Below are positions 51,053-61,370 of a DNA stretch of 64,000 bases, piece by piece (positions within the stretch are counted from its first letter, which is position 1; the number at the start of each line of letters is the position of its first letter). The notes under the pieces were generated by a model. It saw only the letters and a program-made list of their open reading frames with translations. It was not told the DNA's origin and did not search any database. This stretch comes from Rhodanobacter sp. GTDB lineage: Bacteria; Pseudomonadota; Gammaproteobacteria; Xanthomonadales; Rhodanobacteraceae. The translations under genes were made by a program, and so were the position numbers. The stretch spans positions 1 to 64,000 of the forward strand of contig JANJTA010000013.1 of the NCBI GenBank assembly GCA_024711345.1, read 5' to 3'.

Positions 51053-52939
51053 TCAGTCGTCTGTGCCGCCGTCCAGCATGGCCAGCACCCGCGCCACCAC
51101 CTGCTCGGCGAGCTGCTCGGCGCGCTGGCCGCCGCTCAGCAGGTGAATCTCCGGCGCCTCGGGCCGTTCGTACGGCGCGTCGATGCCGGTGAAGTTGCGG
51201 ATCGCGCCAGCGCGCGCCTTGCGGTACAGGCCCTTCGGGTCGCGCCGCTCGCACTCCTCCAGCGGCGCGTCCACGAACACTTCCATGAACTCCGCCGCGG
51301 CGAACAGCTCGCGCGCCGAGCGCCGCTCGCTGCGGTACGGCGAGATTGCGCTGACCAGCACGATCAGCCCGGCGTCCACCATCAGGTGCGCCACCTCGGC
51401 GATGCGGCGGATGTTCTCCACGCGGTCCTGCGGCGTGAAGCCCAGGTCCCGGTTGAGGCCGTGGCGCACGTTGTCGCCGTCGAGCAGGTAGGTGTGGCAG
51501 CCCAGCGCGTGCAGGCGACGCTCGACCAGGTTCGCGATGGTGGACTTGCCGGCGCCGGACAGCCCGGTGAACCACAGGCACAGCGGCTGCTGGCCCTTGC
51601 TGGAGGCGCGCACGCCCTTGTCGATGTCCACGTGCTGCCAGTGCACGTTGGCCGAGCGGCCCAGCGCAAAATCCAGCATGCCGCAGGCCACGGTGGCGTT
51701 GCTCTGGCGGTCGATCAGGATGAAGCCGCCGAGCATGCGGTTGTCCGCGTACGCCTCGAACGCGACCTCCTCGTCCAGGCCCAGCGTGCAGTAGCCCACC
51801 TCGTTGAGCAGCAGCTGCCGCGCGGCGAGCTTGGCCTGGCTGTTGACGTCCACCTTGTGCTTGATCGACATCACCCGCGCGTTGACGGTGCGCGTGCCGA
51901 GCTTCAGCCAGTAGGCGCGGTTCGGCAGCAGCGCGTTGTCGCCCAGCCACAGCAGGTGGCAGGCGAACTGATCGGCCACCGGCGCGGGGCGCAGCGCGTC
52001 GGCGATCACGTCGCCGCGGCTCGCGTCGATCTCGCGGTCCAGGCACAGCGTCACCGCCTGACCGTCGCCGGCGCTGTCGAGGTCGCCGTCGGCGGTGACG
52101 ATGCGCGCGATGCGAGCGCGCTGTACGCCCGGCTGCACCAGCACCTCGTCGCCCTTCGCCACGCGGCCGCCGCAGATGGTGCCGGCGTAGCCGCGGAAGC
52201 TCTGGTCAGGCCGGTTCACCCATTGCACCGGCATGCGGAAATCGCCGGCACGCCGCGGCGCGACGTCGGCCGCCTCCAGCAGTTCGAGCAGGCTGGGGCC
52301 GGTATACCAGGGCATCCGCGCCGAACGCGTGCCCACGTTGTCACCGTCCGGTGCCACCACCGGCAGGCACGTCACCTCGGCGATGCCCAGCGTCTGCGCC
52401 AGCGCCCGGTAGGCGTCGGTGATGTCGCGGTAGACCGCCTCGTCGCAGCCGACCAGGTCCATCTTGTTCACCGCCAGCACCACCTGGCGGATGCCCAGCA
52501 GCGCACATATATATGTATGGCGGCGCGTCTGCGGCAGCAGGCCCTTGCGCGCGTCCACCAGCACCACCGCCAGCTCGGCATTGGAGGCGCCGGTGGCCAT
52601 GTTGCGGGTGTACTGCTCGTGGCCGGGGCAGTCGGCCACGATGAAGCTGCGCCGCGCGGTATGGAAGTAGCGGTACGCGACGTCGATGGTGATGCCCTGC
52701 TCGCGCTCGGCGTCCAGGCCGTCGGTGAGCAGGGCGAAGTCCAGCGCATCGCCGGCGTCGGCGTGCAGCCGGCGGCTGTCGCGCGCCAGCGCGGCGAGCT
52801 GATCCTCCGGCACCGTGCCGGCGTCGTACAGCAGGCGGCCGAGCAAGGTGCTCTTGCCGTCGTCCACGCTGCCGCAGGTGATGAAACGCAGCAGGCCGCG
52901 ACCGGGGGTGGCGGTAGCCGTAGTGGGGGTGGCGGCCAT
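51053..52939 (-). CDS. cysNC: Bifunctional sulfate adenylyltransferase subunit 1 / APS kinase (CysN-CysC)
   Basis: The CysN part is the GTPase subunit of ATP sulfurylase; the CysC part phosphorylates APS to PAPS. The 628-residue product has the N-terminal P-loop [10 protein letters not shown] (23-31), switch [26 protein letters not shown] and NKMDLV, an EF-Tu-like barrel, then from about residue 440 an APS kinase with P-loop [12 protein letters not shown] and [18 protein letters not shown]. It is a natural fusion known in many Proteobacteria. Its start overlaps the cysD stop by 1 bp (TGATG). With cysD it provides activated sulfate for cysteine and, downstream, methionine. Confidence 0.96.
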   Translation of the reverse strand: MAATPTTATATPGRGLLRFITCGSVDDGKSTLLGRLLYDAGTVPEDQLAALARDSRRLHADAGDALDFALLTDGLDAEREQGITIDVAYRYFHTARRSFIVADCPGHEQYTRNMATGASNAELAVVLVDARKGLLPQTRRHTYICALLGIRQVVLAVNKMDLVGCDEAVYRDITDAYRALAQTLGIAEVTCLPVVAPDGDNVGTRSARMPWYTGPSLLELLEAADVAPRRAGDFRMPVQWVNRPDQSFRGYAGTICGGRVAKGDEVLVQPGVQRARIARIVTADGDLDSAGDGQAVTLCLDREIDASRGDVIADALRPAPVADQFACHLLWLGDNALLPNRAYWLKLGTRTVNARVMSIKHKVDVNSQAKLAARQLLLNEVGYCTLGLDEEVAFEAYADNRMLGGFILIDRQSNATVACGMLDFALGRSANVHWQHVDIDKGVRASSKGQQPLCLWFTGLSGAGKSTIANLVERRLHALGCHTYLLDGDNVRHGLNRDLGFTPQDRVENIRRIAEVAHLMVDAGLIVLVSAISPYRSERRSARELFAAAEFMEVFVDAPLEECERRDPKGLYRKARAGAIRNFTGIDAPYERPEAPEIHLLSGGQRAEQLAEQVVARVLAMLDGGTDD

Positions 52940-53856
52940 CAGAAGTAGCCCTCCTGCTTCTTGCGCTCCATCGAGGCGCTGGGGTCGTGGTCGATCACCC
53001 GACCCTGCCGTTCCGAGCTGCGCGAGTCGGCCATCTCGGCGATGATCTCGTCCAGCGTGGCGGCGGACGATTCCACCGCGCCAGTGAGCGGGTAGCAACC
53101 CAGCGTGCGGAAACGCACCAGGCGTGTTTCCACCGCCTCGCCCTCGCGCAGGGTGAAGCGCTCGTCGTCCACCATGATCAGTGCGCCGTCGCGCGCTACC
53201 ACCGGGCGCGGCGCGGCGAAGTACAGCGGTACCACCGGGATGCCTTCGCGGCGGATGTACAGCCACACGTCCATCTCGGTCCAGTTGGACAGCGGAAACA
53301 CCCGCACGCTCTCGCCCTGGCGGATCTGCGTGTTCCAGGTGTGCCAGAACTCCGGGCGCTGGCGCTTCGGATCCCAGCGGTGCTGGCCGTTGCGGAACGA
53401 GAACACGCGCTCCTTCGCGCGCGACTTCTCCTCGTCGCGGCGCGCGCCGCCGATCGCCGCGTCGAAGCCGTACTGGTCCAGCGCCTGCTTCAGCGCCTGG
53501 GTCTTCATCACGTCGGTGTGCACGGTGGCACCGTGGGTCAACGGCGAGATGCCCTGGCGCACGCCGTCCTGGTTGATGTGCACCAGCACCTGCACGTCGC
53601 CGGCCGCCGCCACCCGCTCGCGGAACGCGATCATCTCGCGGAATTTCCAGGTGGTGTCCACGTGCAGCAGCGGCAGTGGCGGCTTGGCCGGGAAGAACGC
53701 CTTGCGCAGCAGGTGCAGCAGCACCGAGGAATCCTTGCCGATCGAATACAGCATCACCGGGTGGCGGAAGCTGGCCGCCACCTCGCGGAAGATGTGGATG
53801 CTTTCCGCCTCCAGTTCGTCCAGATGCGAAAGCGCCGACACGTTGCCTGTACTCAT
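52939..53856 (-). CDS. cysD: Sulfate adenylyltransferase subunit 2
   Basis: Catalytic subunit that makes adenosine 5'-phosphosulfate from ATP and sulfate, working with CysN. The 305-residue product has the N-terminal [35 protein letters not shown] (PP-loop), [11 protein letters not shown], and the [18 protein letters not shown] segment. The start at 53856 matches the family N-terminus; a frame 12 codons longer is possible. Overlaps cysNC by 1 bp. Confidence 0.96.
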   Translation of the reverse strand: MSTGNVSALSHLDELEAESIHIFREVAASFRHPVMLYSIGKDSSVLLHLLRKAFFPAKPPLPLLHVDTTWKFREMIAFRERVAAAGDVQVLVHINQDGVRQGISPLTHGATVHTDVMKTQALKQALDQYGFDAAIGGARRDEEKSRAKERVFSFRNGQHRWDPKRQRPEFWHTWNTQIRQGESVRVFPLSNWTEMDVWLYIRREGIPVVPLYFAAPRPVVARDGALIMVDDERFTLREGEAVETRLVRFRTLGCYPLTGAVESSAATLDEIIAEMADSRSSERQGRVIDHDPSASMERKKQEGYF

Positions 53857-54034
53857 GCGCGAAACCCGGATTGCCTTGCGCGGGCGCGCCATCGCGCACC
53901 GCTTATCCGCGCCATGTTACGCGATCACCGCCGGGGTTCCGAAATGACCTTGCCCGGCGCGCGCCGCAACGCGGGGCATATGGGGAGCGAATTCACCCTC
54001 CCCTGCGCGCCGGAGAGGGTGACTTGGCGCCGCG

Positions 54035-55432
54035 TCAGGCGATGGCGGGGTAGACCGGATCGGCATCCAGCGTGGCCGCGCACACCGCGGCCAGTTCCAG
54101 CAGGCGCAGGTCCGAGCCGCGGGCGCCGACCAGCTGCAGGCCGATCGGCATGCCATTGGGCAGCGTGCCCATCGGCAGGCTCACCGCGGGGCAGCCGGCG
54201 AGGCTGGCGAAGCTGGTGAGATCGGCCTGCGAATCGGGCACCGGGCCATCCAGCGGGAACGCACCCTGCGGCGTGGTGGGCAGCACCAGCACGTCGACCT
54301 GGGCGAACAGCCGGCGCATCTTCAGCGTGGCCGCGTCGAGCACGCGGTCGGCCATCGCGTAGTCGGCCGCGCTCTTGCCGGCGGCGTAGCCGAGCAGGCG
54401 ACGGAAGTGTTCCGATACCGGGCGCCCGGTATCGGCCAGGTCCGCGGCAAAGGTGCCGAGCATCTCCGCCTCCATCAGCAGCAGGCCGGCGCGGCGGGTG
54501 CGCGCGAAATCCCAGTCGGCGAAGTCGACCGTGCGGCGATCGCCCAGCGCATGCGGCAACTTCGCCAGCGCCGCCTCGAACGCCTCGATCACCTCCGGCT
54601 GCACGCCGACCGCGGCCAGATCGGGGATCAGCCCCGCGCGCAGGTTGCCCGGCTCCCAGTCCGGCAGTGCGAACGCGACCCGACGCCGGCGCGAGCGCGC
54701 GTCGTCGGCGTCGTAGCCGGCCAGCACCTGCAGCAGCACGGTGAGGTCGTCGGCGCTGCGCGCCAAGAGGCCCACCGCATCGAGCCGGCGCGCTGCCGGC
54801 ACCAGGCCGCGCGCGGAGATCTCGCCGTGGGTGGGCTTGAGCGCGTACACGCCGCAATAACTGGCCGGAATGCGGATCGAGCCCAGGCTGTCCGAACCCA
54901 CCGCGGCCGCGGCCAGGCCCGCGGCCACCGCCGCCGCCGCGCCGCCGGAGGAACCGCCGGCGGTGTAGCCGTGACGGTACGGGTTGTGGGTGGCGCCGAA
55001 GTGCGGGTTGTTGGTGACCGCGCCCAGCGCGCCTTCGTCCATGTTGGTCTTGCCCAGCAGCACCGCGCCGGACGCGCGCAGCCGCGCCACCACGTGCGCG
55101 TCCTCCCGCACCGGCTTGCCGCGGCCGGGCAGGCCGACGCGGGTAGGCCAGCCGGCAATGTCGAAGTTGTCCTTCAGCGCGATCGGAATGCCGTCCAGTC
55201 GACCGATCACGCCGTCGCGGCGGCGCCGCTCGGCCAGCTCCGCCTGATCCTGCAGCAGGCCCGAGCGCTGGTCGACGTAGGCGTGCAATTGCGGATCGAT
55301 CCGCTCGATCGCCTGCTGGTAGACGTCGGCCAGCGCCTGCGGTTGCACGCGCCCCACTGCCAGCCAGTGCAGCAACTGGCACAGCGAGGCGCGACGCAGG
55401 TCGAGGTCGGCGATCGGCGGCATGGAATTCAT
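54035..55432 (-). CDS. Amidase signature family protein
   Basis: Hydrolyses a carbon-nitrogen amide bond; substrate unknown. The 465-residue product has the amidase-signature triad: Lys in GIPIALKDNFDIAG, cis-Ser in YTAGGSSGGAAAAVAAG, and the nucleophilic Ser in GSDSLGSIRIPASYCG. No transmembrane helix or signal peptide, so cytoplasmic. It could be mistaken for GatA, but no gatB/gatC lie nearby and it is slightly short. Divergent from ETF-QO (169 bp apart). Confidence 0.88.
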   Translation of the reverse strand: MNSMPPIADLDLRRASLCQLLHWLAVGRVQPQALADVYQQAIERIDPQLHAYVDQRSGLLQDQAELAERRRRDGVIGRLDGIPIALKDNFDIAGWPTRVGLPGRGKPVREDAHVVARLRASGAVLLGKTNMDEGALGAVTNNPHFGATHNPYRHGYTAGGSSGGAAAAVAAGLAAAAVGSDSLGSIRIPASYCGVYALKPTHGEISARGLVPAARRLDAVGLLARSADDLTVLLQVLAGYDADDARSRRRRVAFALPDWEPGNLRAGLIPDLAAVGVQPEVIEAFEAALAKLPHALGDRRTVDFADWDFARTRRAGLLLMEAEMLGTFAADLADTGRPVSEHFRRLLGYAAGKSAADYAMADRVLDAATLKMRRLFAQVDVLVLPTTPQGAFPLDGPVPDSQADLTSFASLAGCPAVSLPMGTLPNGMPIGLQLVGARGSDLRLLELAAVCAATLDADPVYPAIA

Positions 55433-55601
55433 GAACGCTCCCTTGGTTTGGCCCGATTATCACCGCCTCCGGTGAAGCGATTGCAAGCCGTGGCGCAGCA
55501 CGCGTTGCCGCACGACGCGCGAAAACGGACAATGGCGGCTTCACCCATACCTGCGCGCACGGCGCACGCCTGCGCCGCCACCGAGCTTCAGGGAGTCCGC
55601 C

Positions 55602-57212
55602 ATGAGCGAACGCGAAACCATGGAATACGACGTCGTCGTGGTCGGTGCCGGCCCGGCCGGCCTGTCGTTCGCGATCCGCCTGAAGCAGATCACGCCCGAC
55701 ACCAGCGTGTGCGTGATCGAGAAGTCGTCGACCATCGGCGCGCAGATCCTCTCCGGCGCGGTGATCGAGCCGCAGCCGCTGGACGCGCTGCTGCCCGGCT
55801 GGCGCGACAACCCGCCGCCGATCTGCGTGCCCGCCGGCGAGGACGAGTTCTGGCTGCTGTCGAAAACCGGCGGGCGCCGGATGCTGGTGCCGCCGGGCAT
55901 GAAGAACCATGGCAACTTCATCGTCTCGCTGGGCGCGATGTGCGCGTGGCTGGCGCCGCAGGCCGAGGCGCTGGGCGTGGACGTGTTCCCCGGCTTCGCC
56001 GCCGCCGACAACATCTATGACGAGCACGGCGCGGTCGCCGGCGTGCGCATCGGCGACATGGGCGTGGCGAAGGACGGCTCGCACAAGGCCGGCTACACCC
56101 AGGGCATCGACATCAAGGCCAAGGTCACCGTGCTGGCTGAAGGCGCGCGCGGCAGCCTGACCAAGCAGCTGATCAAGCGCTACGCGCTGGACAAGGACAG
56201 CGATCCGCAGGGCTACTCGATCGGCATCAAGGAGCTGTGGCAGCTGCCGCCCGGCCGCGTCACCCCCGGCAAGATCGTGCACAGCTTCGGCTGGCCGGCC
56301 GATACGCATACCTACGGCGGCAGCTTCATGTACCACCTGGACCAGGACCGCATCGCGCTCGGCTACGTCAGCGGGCTCGACTACAGCGACCCGAAGTACC
56401 AGCCGTGGGAAGCGTTCCAGCAATGGAAGAACCACCCGATGAACCTACCGCTGCTGGAAGGCGGCAGCATCCTTTCCGCCGGCGCGCGCGCGATCGTCAC
56501 CGGTGGCTGGCAGTCGCTGCCCAAGTGCGAGATGCCCGGCGCGCTGCTGATCGGCGACACCGCGGGCCTGCTCAACGTGCCCAAGGTGAAAGGCACCCAC
56601 CAGGCGATCCGCAGCGGCATGCTCGCCGCCGAGCACCTCGCCGCCAACGGCCTCGACGCCACCGGCTTCGACGCGAAGCTGCGCGGCTCGGCGGCGATGG
56701 CCGAGCTGCGGAAGGTGCGCAACATCAAGCCGGCGTTCAAGAAGGGCCTGTGGTTCGGCATGCTCAACGCCGCCTGGGAAACCGTCACCGGCGGGCTGTC
56801 GCCGTGGACGCTGAAGAACAAGCCCGACTGGTCCAGCCTGCACAAGCTCGGCGAGTACGAGGAGCCGAAGCGCGACTACGTGCAGCGCACGCTGCCGCCG
56901 CGCGACCGCCTGGCCGGCGTCTACTTCGCCGCCACCGAGCACGACGAGGACCAGCCGGTGCACCTGCACGTGGCCGACACCGACATCTGCGCCACCCGCT
57001 GCGTCGAGGAATACGACAACCCCTGCACCCGCTTCTGCCCGGCCAACGTCTACGAGATGGTGCCCGACGAAAGCGCCCCGCACGGCAAGCGCCTGCAGGT
57101 CAACGCCGCCAACTGCGTGCACTGCAAGACCTGCGACATCAAGGACCCGTACGAAATCATCACCTGGGTGACGCCGGAGGGTGGTTCGGGGCCGAATTAT
57201 CAGAATCTGTAG
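55602..57212 (+). CDS. Electron transfer flavoprotein-ubiquinone oxidoreductase
   Basis: Membrane-peripheral enzyme that passes electrons from ETF to ubiquinone. The 536-residue product has the FAD motif VVGAGPAGLSFAIRL, the ubiquinone-binding and membrane-surface helices, and a C-terminal 4Fe-4S ferredoxin domain with cysteines in CTRFCPANVYE and CVHCKTCDIKDP. AGGGAG precedes the ATG. It completes the ETF route with etfBA at 60479-62315 and would serve FadE. Confidence 0.95.
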   Translation: MSERETMEYDVVVVGAGPAGLSFAIRLKQITPDTSVCVIEKSSTIGAQILSGAVIEPQPLDALLPGWRDNPPPICVPAGEDEFWLLSKTGGRRMLVPPGMKNHGNFIVSLGAMCAWLAPQAEALGVDVFPGFAAADNIYDEHGAVAGVRIGDMGVAKDGSHKAGYTQGIDIKAKVTVLAEGARGSLTKQLIKRYALDKDSDPQGYSIGIKELWQLPPGRVTPGKIVHSFGWPADTHTYGGSFMYHLDQDRIALGYVSGLDYSDPKYQPWEAFQQWKNHPMNLPLLEGGSILSAGARAIVTGGWQSLPKCEMPGALLIGDTAGLLNVPKVKGTHQAIRSGMLAAEHLAANGLDATGFDAKLRGSAAMAELRKVRNIKPAFKKGLWFGMLNAAWETVTGGLSPWTLKNKPDWSSLHKLGEYEEPKRDYVQRTLPPRDRLAGVYFAATEHDEDQPVHLHVADTDICATRCVEEYDNPCTRFCPANVYEMVPDESAPHGKRLQVNAANCVHCKTCDIKDPYEIITWVTPEGGSGPNYQNL

Positions 57213-57230
57213 GCCGCTGTAGCCCCGTAC

Positions 57231-58169
57231 TCAACCGCGCGCGGACAACTCGTCCGGGCACGCCCCGCGCCGCCCCCACAAGCCGTCTCGCAGGCCACGC
57301 AGCATATAGCGCAGGTTGCGCAGACGCGGACCGACCAGTACGCCGAACAGGAACAGCTTGGCCAGCACGCGTGGCAAATCCTGCGCAATCCATGTCCGCG
57401 GCGTATGCGGCAATCGGTACAGCAGCAGGCGATTGCGCATCATGTAGTACAGCCGAGGCGGACCATGCACCACGATCTGCCCACGACCGAACGGCAGCGT
57501 ACGACGAGCGTCACCGAGACGATGGTGCATCGTCGCCGCGCACACGCCATGCAGCGTGTAACCCCTAGCCCTTGCGCGAAAACCCCATTCCAGATCCACA
57601 TTGTCGATGAACAACCCCGCATCCATCGGGCCAACCTCGTCGAGCACGGCCAGCGGGATCAGCGCTCCGGAACTGATCAGGAAATCGCATGGAATGGATT
57701 GCGTATCGGTGTCGCACCACAGTTTGCGGTTCAACGGGAAGGCAACCCGCACGAAGGGCGCATCACGATGTTCGCGCAGGTCCTGGAAGCGCGGCCCCAC
57801 CGCGGCCACCATGCCTGCCACGGACAGCGTCCGCCACGCCTGCAGCAAGGCGGCCACCATGCCAGCATCGGGCTCGCTGTCCTGATCCAGCAGCAGCACA
57901 TGGCGAAAGTCGTGCGCACGCGCCCAGTCGATGCCAACGTTCTGCGCCGCAGCCAGCCCGATATTGCGCGGCTGGCCCAACAGCGCCCCGCCATGGCCCG
58001 CCAACAGTTCGCCAATGGCCGCTTGCCAGCTGCCAGCGCTGGCGTTGTCGACCAGCACCACGGCGCCGACCTGCGGCATCATCCGCCCGACCAGATCGGC
58101 GATCGCCACCGGATCGGGCTGATAGCTCACGATCACCGCGCAGGTGTCGCTGGCGGAAGTCTCAGTCAT
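57231..58169 (-). CDS. Glycosyltransferase family 2, rhamnosyltransferase-like
   Basis: A 312-residue sugar transferase, likely for O-antigen or other surface glycan. N-terminal GT-A fold: VIVSYQPDPVAIADLV, ALLGQPRNIGLAAAQNVGI, the DxD-like LLLDQDSEPD, and an aromatic region (NVDLEWGFRARARGYTLHGV) typical of rhamnosyltransferases. Donor and acceptor unknown. The 3' end of the upstream glycosyltransferase gene overlaps its start by 8 bp, so the two are coupled. Confidence 0.88.
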   Translation of the reverse strand: MTETSASDTCAVIVSYQPDPVAIADLVGRMMPQVGAVVLVDNASAGSWQAAIGELLAGHGGALLGQPRNIGLAAAQNVGIDWARAHDFRHVLLLDQDSEPDAGMVAALLQAWRTLSVAGMVAAVGPRFQDLREHRDAPFVRVAFPLNRKLWCDTDTQSIPCDFLISSGALIPLAVLDEVGPMDAGLFIDNVDLEWGFRARARGYTLHGVCAATMHHRLGDARRTLPFGRGQIVVHGPPRLYYMMRNRLLLYRLPHTPRTWIAQDLPRVLAKLFLFGVLVGPRLRNLRYMLRGLRDGLWGRRGACPDELSARG

Positions 58170-59148
58170 GCCTCAGCAAGTCCCGCAACATCGAGCGGCC
58201 GCCAGTGCCGTAGCGACGATAACAACCGTTGCGCGCCTCCCGCATGATTGCCGGCAAGCGCCGCAGCCGCGGCAGGCGGCCGATCGCCACACGCCGATCG
58301 AAATGGCTGGACTTGTGGCGTACCTGCGCCGCACGTTCGGCGCTGCCGCGAAATTCGTCCCGGGACAGGAATGCCTCCAGTCGCCGCAGGCGCAGCGCCT
58401 CGTCGGACAGCAGGCGACCACGCGGAAGCAGCAGATCCTGCCACTTCATCGCCAGCGTGCGCCTGCGCATGCCGATCTGGTTGGCGCCATGCTGGCGGTA
58501 GTCGATCAGCGGCTCGTCGATGAAGTCGACTCGACCAATCGCCGCCGCCACCGCGGTCAGCCATTCGTCGTGGATCCAGCCCGTTTCCACCGGCAGCGCC
58601 AGGTCGATCAGGCTGCTTCGCAATGCCGCAGTGGCGCCGGTCACGAAACTGCGCCGCAGAACCACTTCAAACGCATGGCCGTCTTGAATTGCCTGCTTTT
58701 CCTGCGGCGTCATCTGCAGTGCCTCGAACAGCGAACACTGAAGCGAGTCGCCCTGCGCGTCCACCAGCCGCGCGTCACTGTGCAGCAGCAACAGCGAGGG
58801 ATCCTGCTCGAACCGGTCGGCCATCCGAGCCAGCTTGTCGGCACGCCACACATCATCCTGGTCGCAGAGGAACAGCAACTCGCCCTCGGCTGCGCGCAGG
58901 CCCGCGGAGAAATTGCCGACATAACCGAGGTTTTCCCGGTTGCGCCGAAACTGCACTGCGATGCCAGCCTCACGCGCCCGCTGCGCGAATGCCAGCAGCA
59001 TGTCCACGCTGGCATCGGTCGAACCGTCGTCGCCGATCACGACCTCGTCGGGCAGGCGCGTCTGCGCCAGCAGGCTGTCCAGCTGCGGCCGCAGGTAGGC
59101 AGAGCCATTGTAGGTGCACAGCACGATGGAAAGGCGAGGTCGCGTCAT
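58162..59148 (-). CDS. Glycosyltransferase family 2 protein
   Basis: A 328-residue sugar transferase with LSIVLCTYNGSAYLRPQLDSLLAQT, GDDGSTDASVD, the DxD-type FLCDQDDVWRADKL and a late IHDEWLTAVAAA motif, as in rhamnosyl- and galactosyltransferases of surface polysaccharides. The start at 59148 gives the usual N-terminus directly before LSIVLCTYNG; a longer frame exists. Coupled to the next gene by an 8-bp overlap and downstream of galE on the same strand, so galE-GT2-GT2 form one unit. Confidence 0.88.
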   Translation of the reverse strand: MTRPRLSIVLCTYNGSAYLRPQLDSLLAQTRLPDEVVIGDDGSTDASVDMLLAFAQRAREAGIAVQFRRNRENLGYVGNFSAGLRAAEGELLFLCDQDDVWRADKLARMADRFEQDPSLLLLHSDARLVDAQGDSLQCSLFEALQMTPQEKQAIQDGHAFEVVLRRSFVTGATAALRSSLIDLALPVETGWIHDEWLTAVAAAIGRVDFIDEPLIDYRQHGANQIGMRRRTLAMKWQDLLLPRGRLLSDEALRLRRLEAFLSRDEFRGSAERAAQVRHKSSHFDRRVAIGRLPRLRRLPAIMREARNGCYRRYGTGGRSMLRDLLRHD

Positions 59149-59372
59149 GATCACTTGTTGTCGCGGGCGCCCCTGCTCAAGTCGGGTGACCATGGGGACG
59201 CCATCAATGCCGCCACATGCCGGCCGACTCGGCATCGCGGCATCATACCGGAATGGACAGCCGCGCCCGCGGCTTCACCCCAACCAGTGCAGCCAATCCG
59301 CTCGGCTTCGTCGCAGCGAAGTCTACGCTGCACCCTTATTTATGCGATGCAGCGGTTGATCGCTGCGACTCA

Positions 59373-60347
59373 TCAGTAACGTGGCCGCTGATGCCAGCGC
59401 CAAGCACTCTCGACGATCGCGGCCACATCGGTGAATACAGGCACCCAGCCCAACAAATTACGCGCCTTGCCGCTGGAAGCCACCAATACCGGCGGGTCAC
59501 CGGCACGACGCGGCGCACGCTCAAAGGTGATGTCCACACCCGTCACGCATCGTGCTGCCTCGATCACCTCCAGCACGGTGAAACCCTGTCCATTACCTAG
59601 GTTGAAAACGTGCGCGCCATCATGGTCGGCCATGAATTCGATACCTTTCAGGTGCGCCGAGGCCAGATCATTGACGTGGATATAGTCGCGCACACATGTG
59701 CCATCACGCGTGACGTAATCGTCACCAAACACCTTCAGTGTCGCGCCGCCACCCAACGCAGCGCGCAGCACATTCGGAATTAGATGGGTTTCCGGTTCAT
59801 GGGATTCACCGACCTCACCCGACAAGTCGGCGCCAGCTGCATTGAAGTAACGCAGGGTCACCGAACGCAATCCATAGGCATGTGCGGCATCGGCAAGAAT
59901 CCGCTCGACCATCAACTTGCTGGCGCCATAAGGATTGATCGGACGGGTCGGGTGGTTTTCGTCAATCAACTCAGTTTCGGGATTGCCAAACACCGCGGCC
60001 GTGGATGAAAACACCAGCTTTGCTACACCCGCAACACGCATCGCCTGCAACAAATTGAGTGTGCCTGCCACATTGTTCCGGTAGTAGAGATACGGTTCGT
60101 TCATCGACACGCCGACCAGCGACAACGCACAGAAATGCATCACCGCATCGAAGCGATGGGACGCAAACAACGACGCCAGCGACGCCGGATCGAGTAGATC
60201 GCCCACCACCAACGTTGCAGCGTCTGCCGCCTCGCGATGGCCGGTGGAGAGGTTGTCAAACACCACCACCTCATGCCCGTATGCGGCAAGATGGCGCACC
60301 ATATGTGAGCCTATGTAACCCGCACCCCCACAAACCAGAACTTTCAT
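59373..60347 (-). CDS. galE: UDP-glucose 4-epimerase
   Basis: Interconverts UDP-glucose and UDP-galactose for surface-glycan synthesis. The 324-residue product has the NAD motif GGAGYIGSHMVRHL, HFCALSLVGVSMNEP, the catalytic SSTAAVFG, YGASK with the YxxxK pair, and the C-terminal FNAAGAD and RDYIHVNDLA segments of GalE. AT content is clearly higher than in the neighbouring housekeeping genes, suggesting acquisition with the glycan locus. Head of the minus-strand glycan unit. Confidence 0.93.
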   Translation of the reverse strand: MKVLVCGGAGYIGSHMVRHLAAYGHEVVVFDNLSTGHREAADAATLVVGDLLDPASLASLFASHRFDAVMHFCALSLVGVSMNEPYLYYRNNVAGTLNLLQAMRVAGVAKLVFSSTAAVFGNPETELIDENHPTRPINPYGASKLMVERILADAAHAYGLRSVTLRYFNAAGADLSGEVGESHEPETHLIPNVLRAALGGGATLKVFGDDYVTRDGTCVRDYIHVNDLASAHLKGIEFMADHDGAHVFNLGNGQGFTVLEVIEAARCVTGVDITFERAPRRAGDPPVLVASSGKARNLLGWVPVFTDVAAIVESAWRWHQRPRY

Positions 60348-60478
60348 GTCCGCTTCCTTGAGTCCTTGGCGGGAGCGATGCCCGCCATCACCGTCCGCAG
60401 CCGGATGGGCATCGGGTTAGAATAAAGGTTTGCATGAGAATTCACAGCGCCTCAGGCGCCAGATACAAGGAATCGCAG

Positions 60479-61225
60479 ATGAAAATTCTGATCGGCTACA
60501 AGCGCGTCGTGGACTACAACGTGCGCATCCAGGTCAAGCCCGACGGCAGCGGCGTGGTCACTGACGGCGTCAAGCTGTCCGCCAACCCGTTCGACGACAT
60601 TGCGCTGGAAGAGGCACTGCGCCTGCGCGAGAAAGGTGTCGCCGAGGAAGTGATCGTGGTCGGCATCGGCCCGGCCGATCTCACCGCGCACCTGCGCAAC
60701 GGCCTGGCGATGGGCGCGAACCGCGCCATCCACGTGGTCACCGCCGACGCCGTGCAGCCGCTGACCGCCGCCCGCGTCTTCCTCAAGCTGATCGAGAAGG
60801 AGCAGCCGGGCCTGGTGATCCTGGGCAAGCAGGCGATCGACGACGACGCCAACCAGACCGGCCAGATGCTCGCCGCGCTGTGGGACCGCCCGCAGGCCAC
60901 CTTCGCCAGCAAAGTGGAGATCGCCGACGGCAAGGCTACCGTGACGCGCGAAGTCGATGCGGGCCTGGAGGTGATCGAGGCGGAACTCCCGGCGGTGATC
61001 ACCACCGACCTGCGCCTCAACGAGCCGCGCTTCATCAAGCTGCCCGACATCATGAAGGCGAAGTCCAAGCCGATCGACACGATCGAGTTCGGCTCGCTGG
61101 GTGTCGAAGCGAACGATCATCTGAAGACCACGCACTACGCCGCGCCGGCCAAGCGCAGCAAGGGCGTGATGGTGAAGGACGCGGCCGAGCTGGTCGCCGC
61201 GCTGAAGCAGAAGGGGCTGCTGTAA
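60479..61225 (+). CDS. etfB: Electron transfer flavoprotein beta subunit
   Basis: Small AMP-binding subunit of ETF, which collects electrons from acyl-CoA dehydrogenases. The 248-residue product has MKILIGYKRVVDYNVRIQVKPDG at its start, GPADLTAHLRNGLAMGANRAIHV, the GKQAIDDDANQTGQMLA motif (conserved ETF-beta signature) and the recognition-loop region ARRVEVEADL-like KVEIADGKATVTREVDAG. AAGGA precedes the ATG. A -10-like TAGAAT lies upstream. It forms etfBA with the next gene across a repeat. Confidence 0.95.
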   Translation: MKILIGYKRVVDYNVRIQVKPDGSGVVTDGVKLSANPFDDIALEEALRLREKGVAEEVIVVGIGPADLTAHLRNGLAMGANRAIHVVTADAVQPLTAARVFLKLIEKEQPGLVILGKQAIDDDANQTGQMLAALWDRPQATFASKVEIADGKATVTREVDAGLEVIEAELPAVITTDLRLNEPRFIKLPDIMKAKSKPIDTIEFGSLGVEANDHLKTTHYAAPAKRSKGVMVKDAAELVAALKQKGLL

Positions 61226-61239
61226 ACACCTCATTCATT

Positions 61240-61350
61240 CCCTCTCCCTTCGGGAGAGGGTGGCCGCAGGCCGGGTGAGGGTACGGGCGAAGCGAAGTAC
61301 TCACGCACCACCGGACCCTCACCCCAACCCCTCTCCCGCAGGGAGAGGGG
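61240..61350. repeat. REP-like repeats between etfB and etfA
   Basis: Two short hairpins (CCCTCTCCC/GGGAGAGGG at 61240-61260 and again at about 61328-61350) flank CCGGGTGAGGG and its complement. This is a known kind of dispersed intergenic palindrome in GC-rich Gammaproteobacteria. A related short copy appears near 53988-54020. It lies within the etfBA operon. Confidence 0.75.
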
Positions 61351-61370
61351 CTCAAGAGAGAGACAACGCC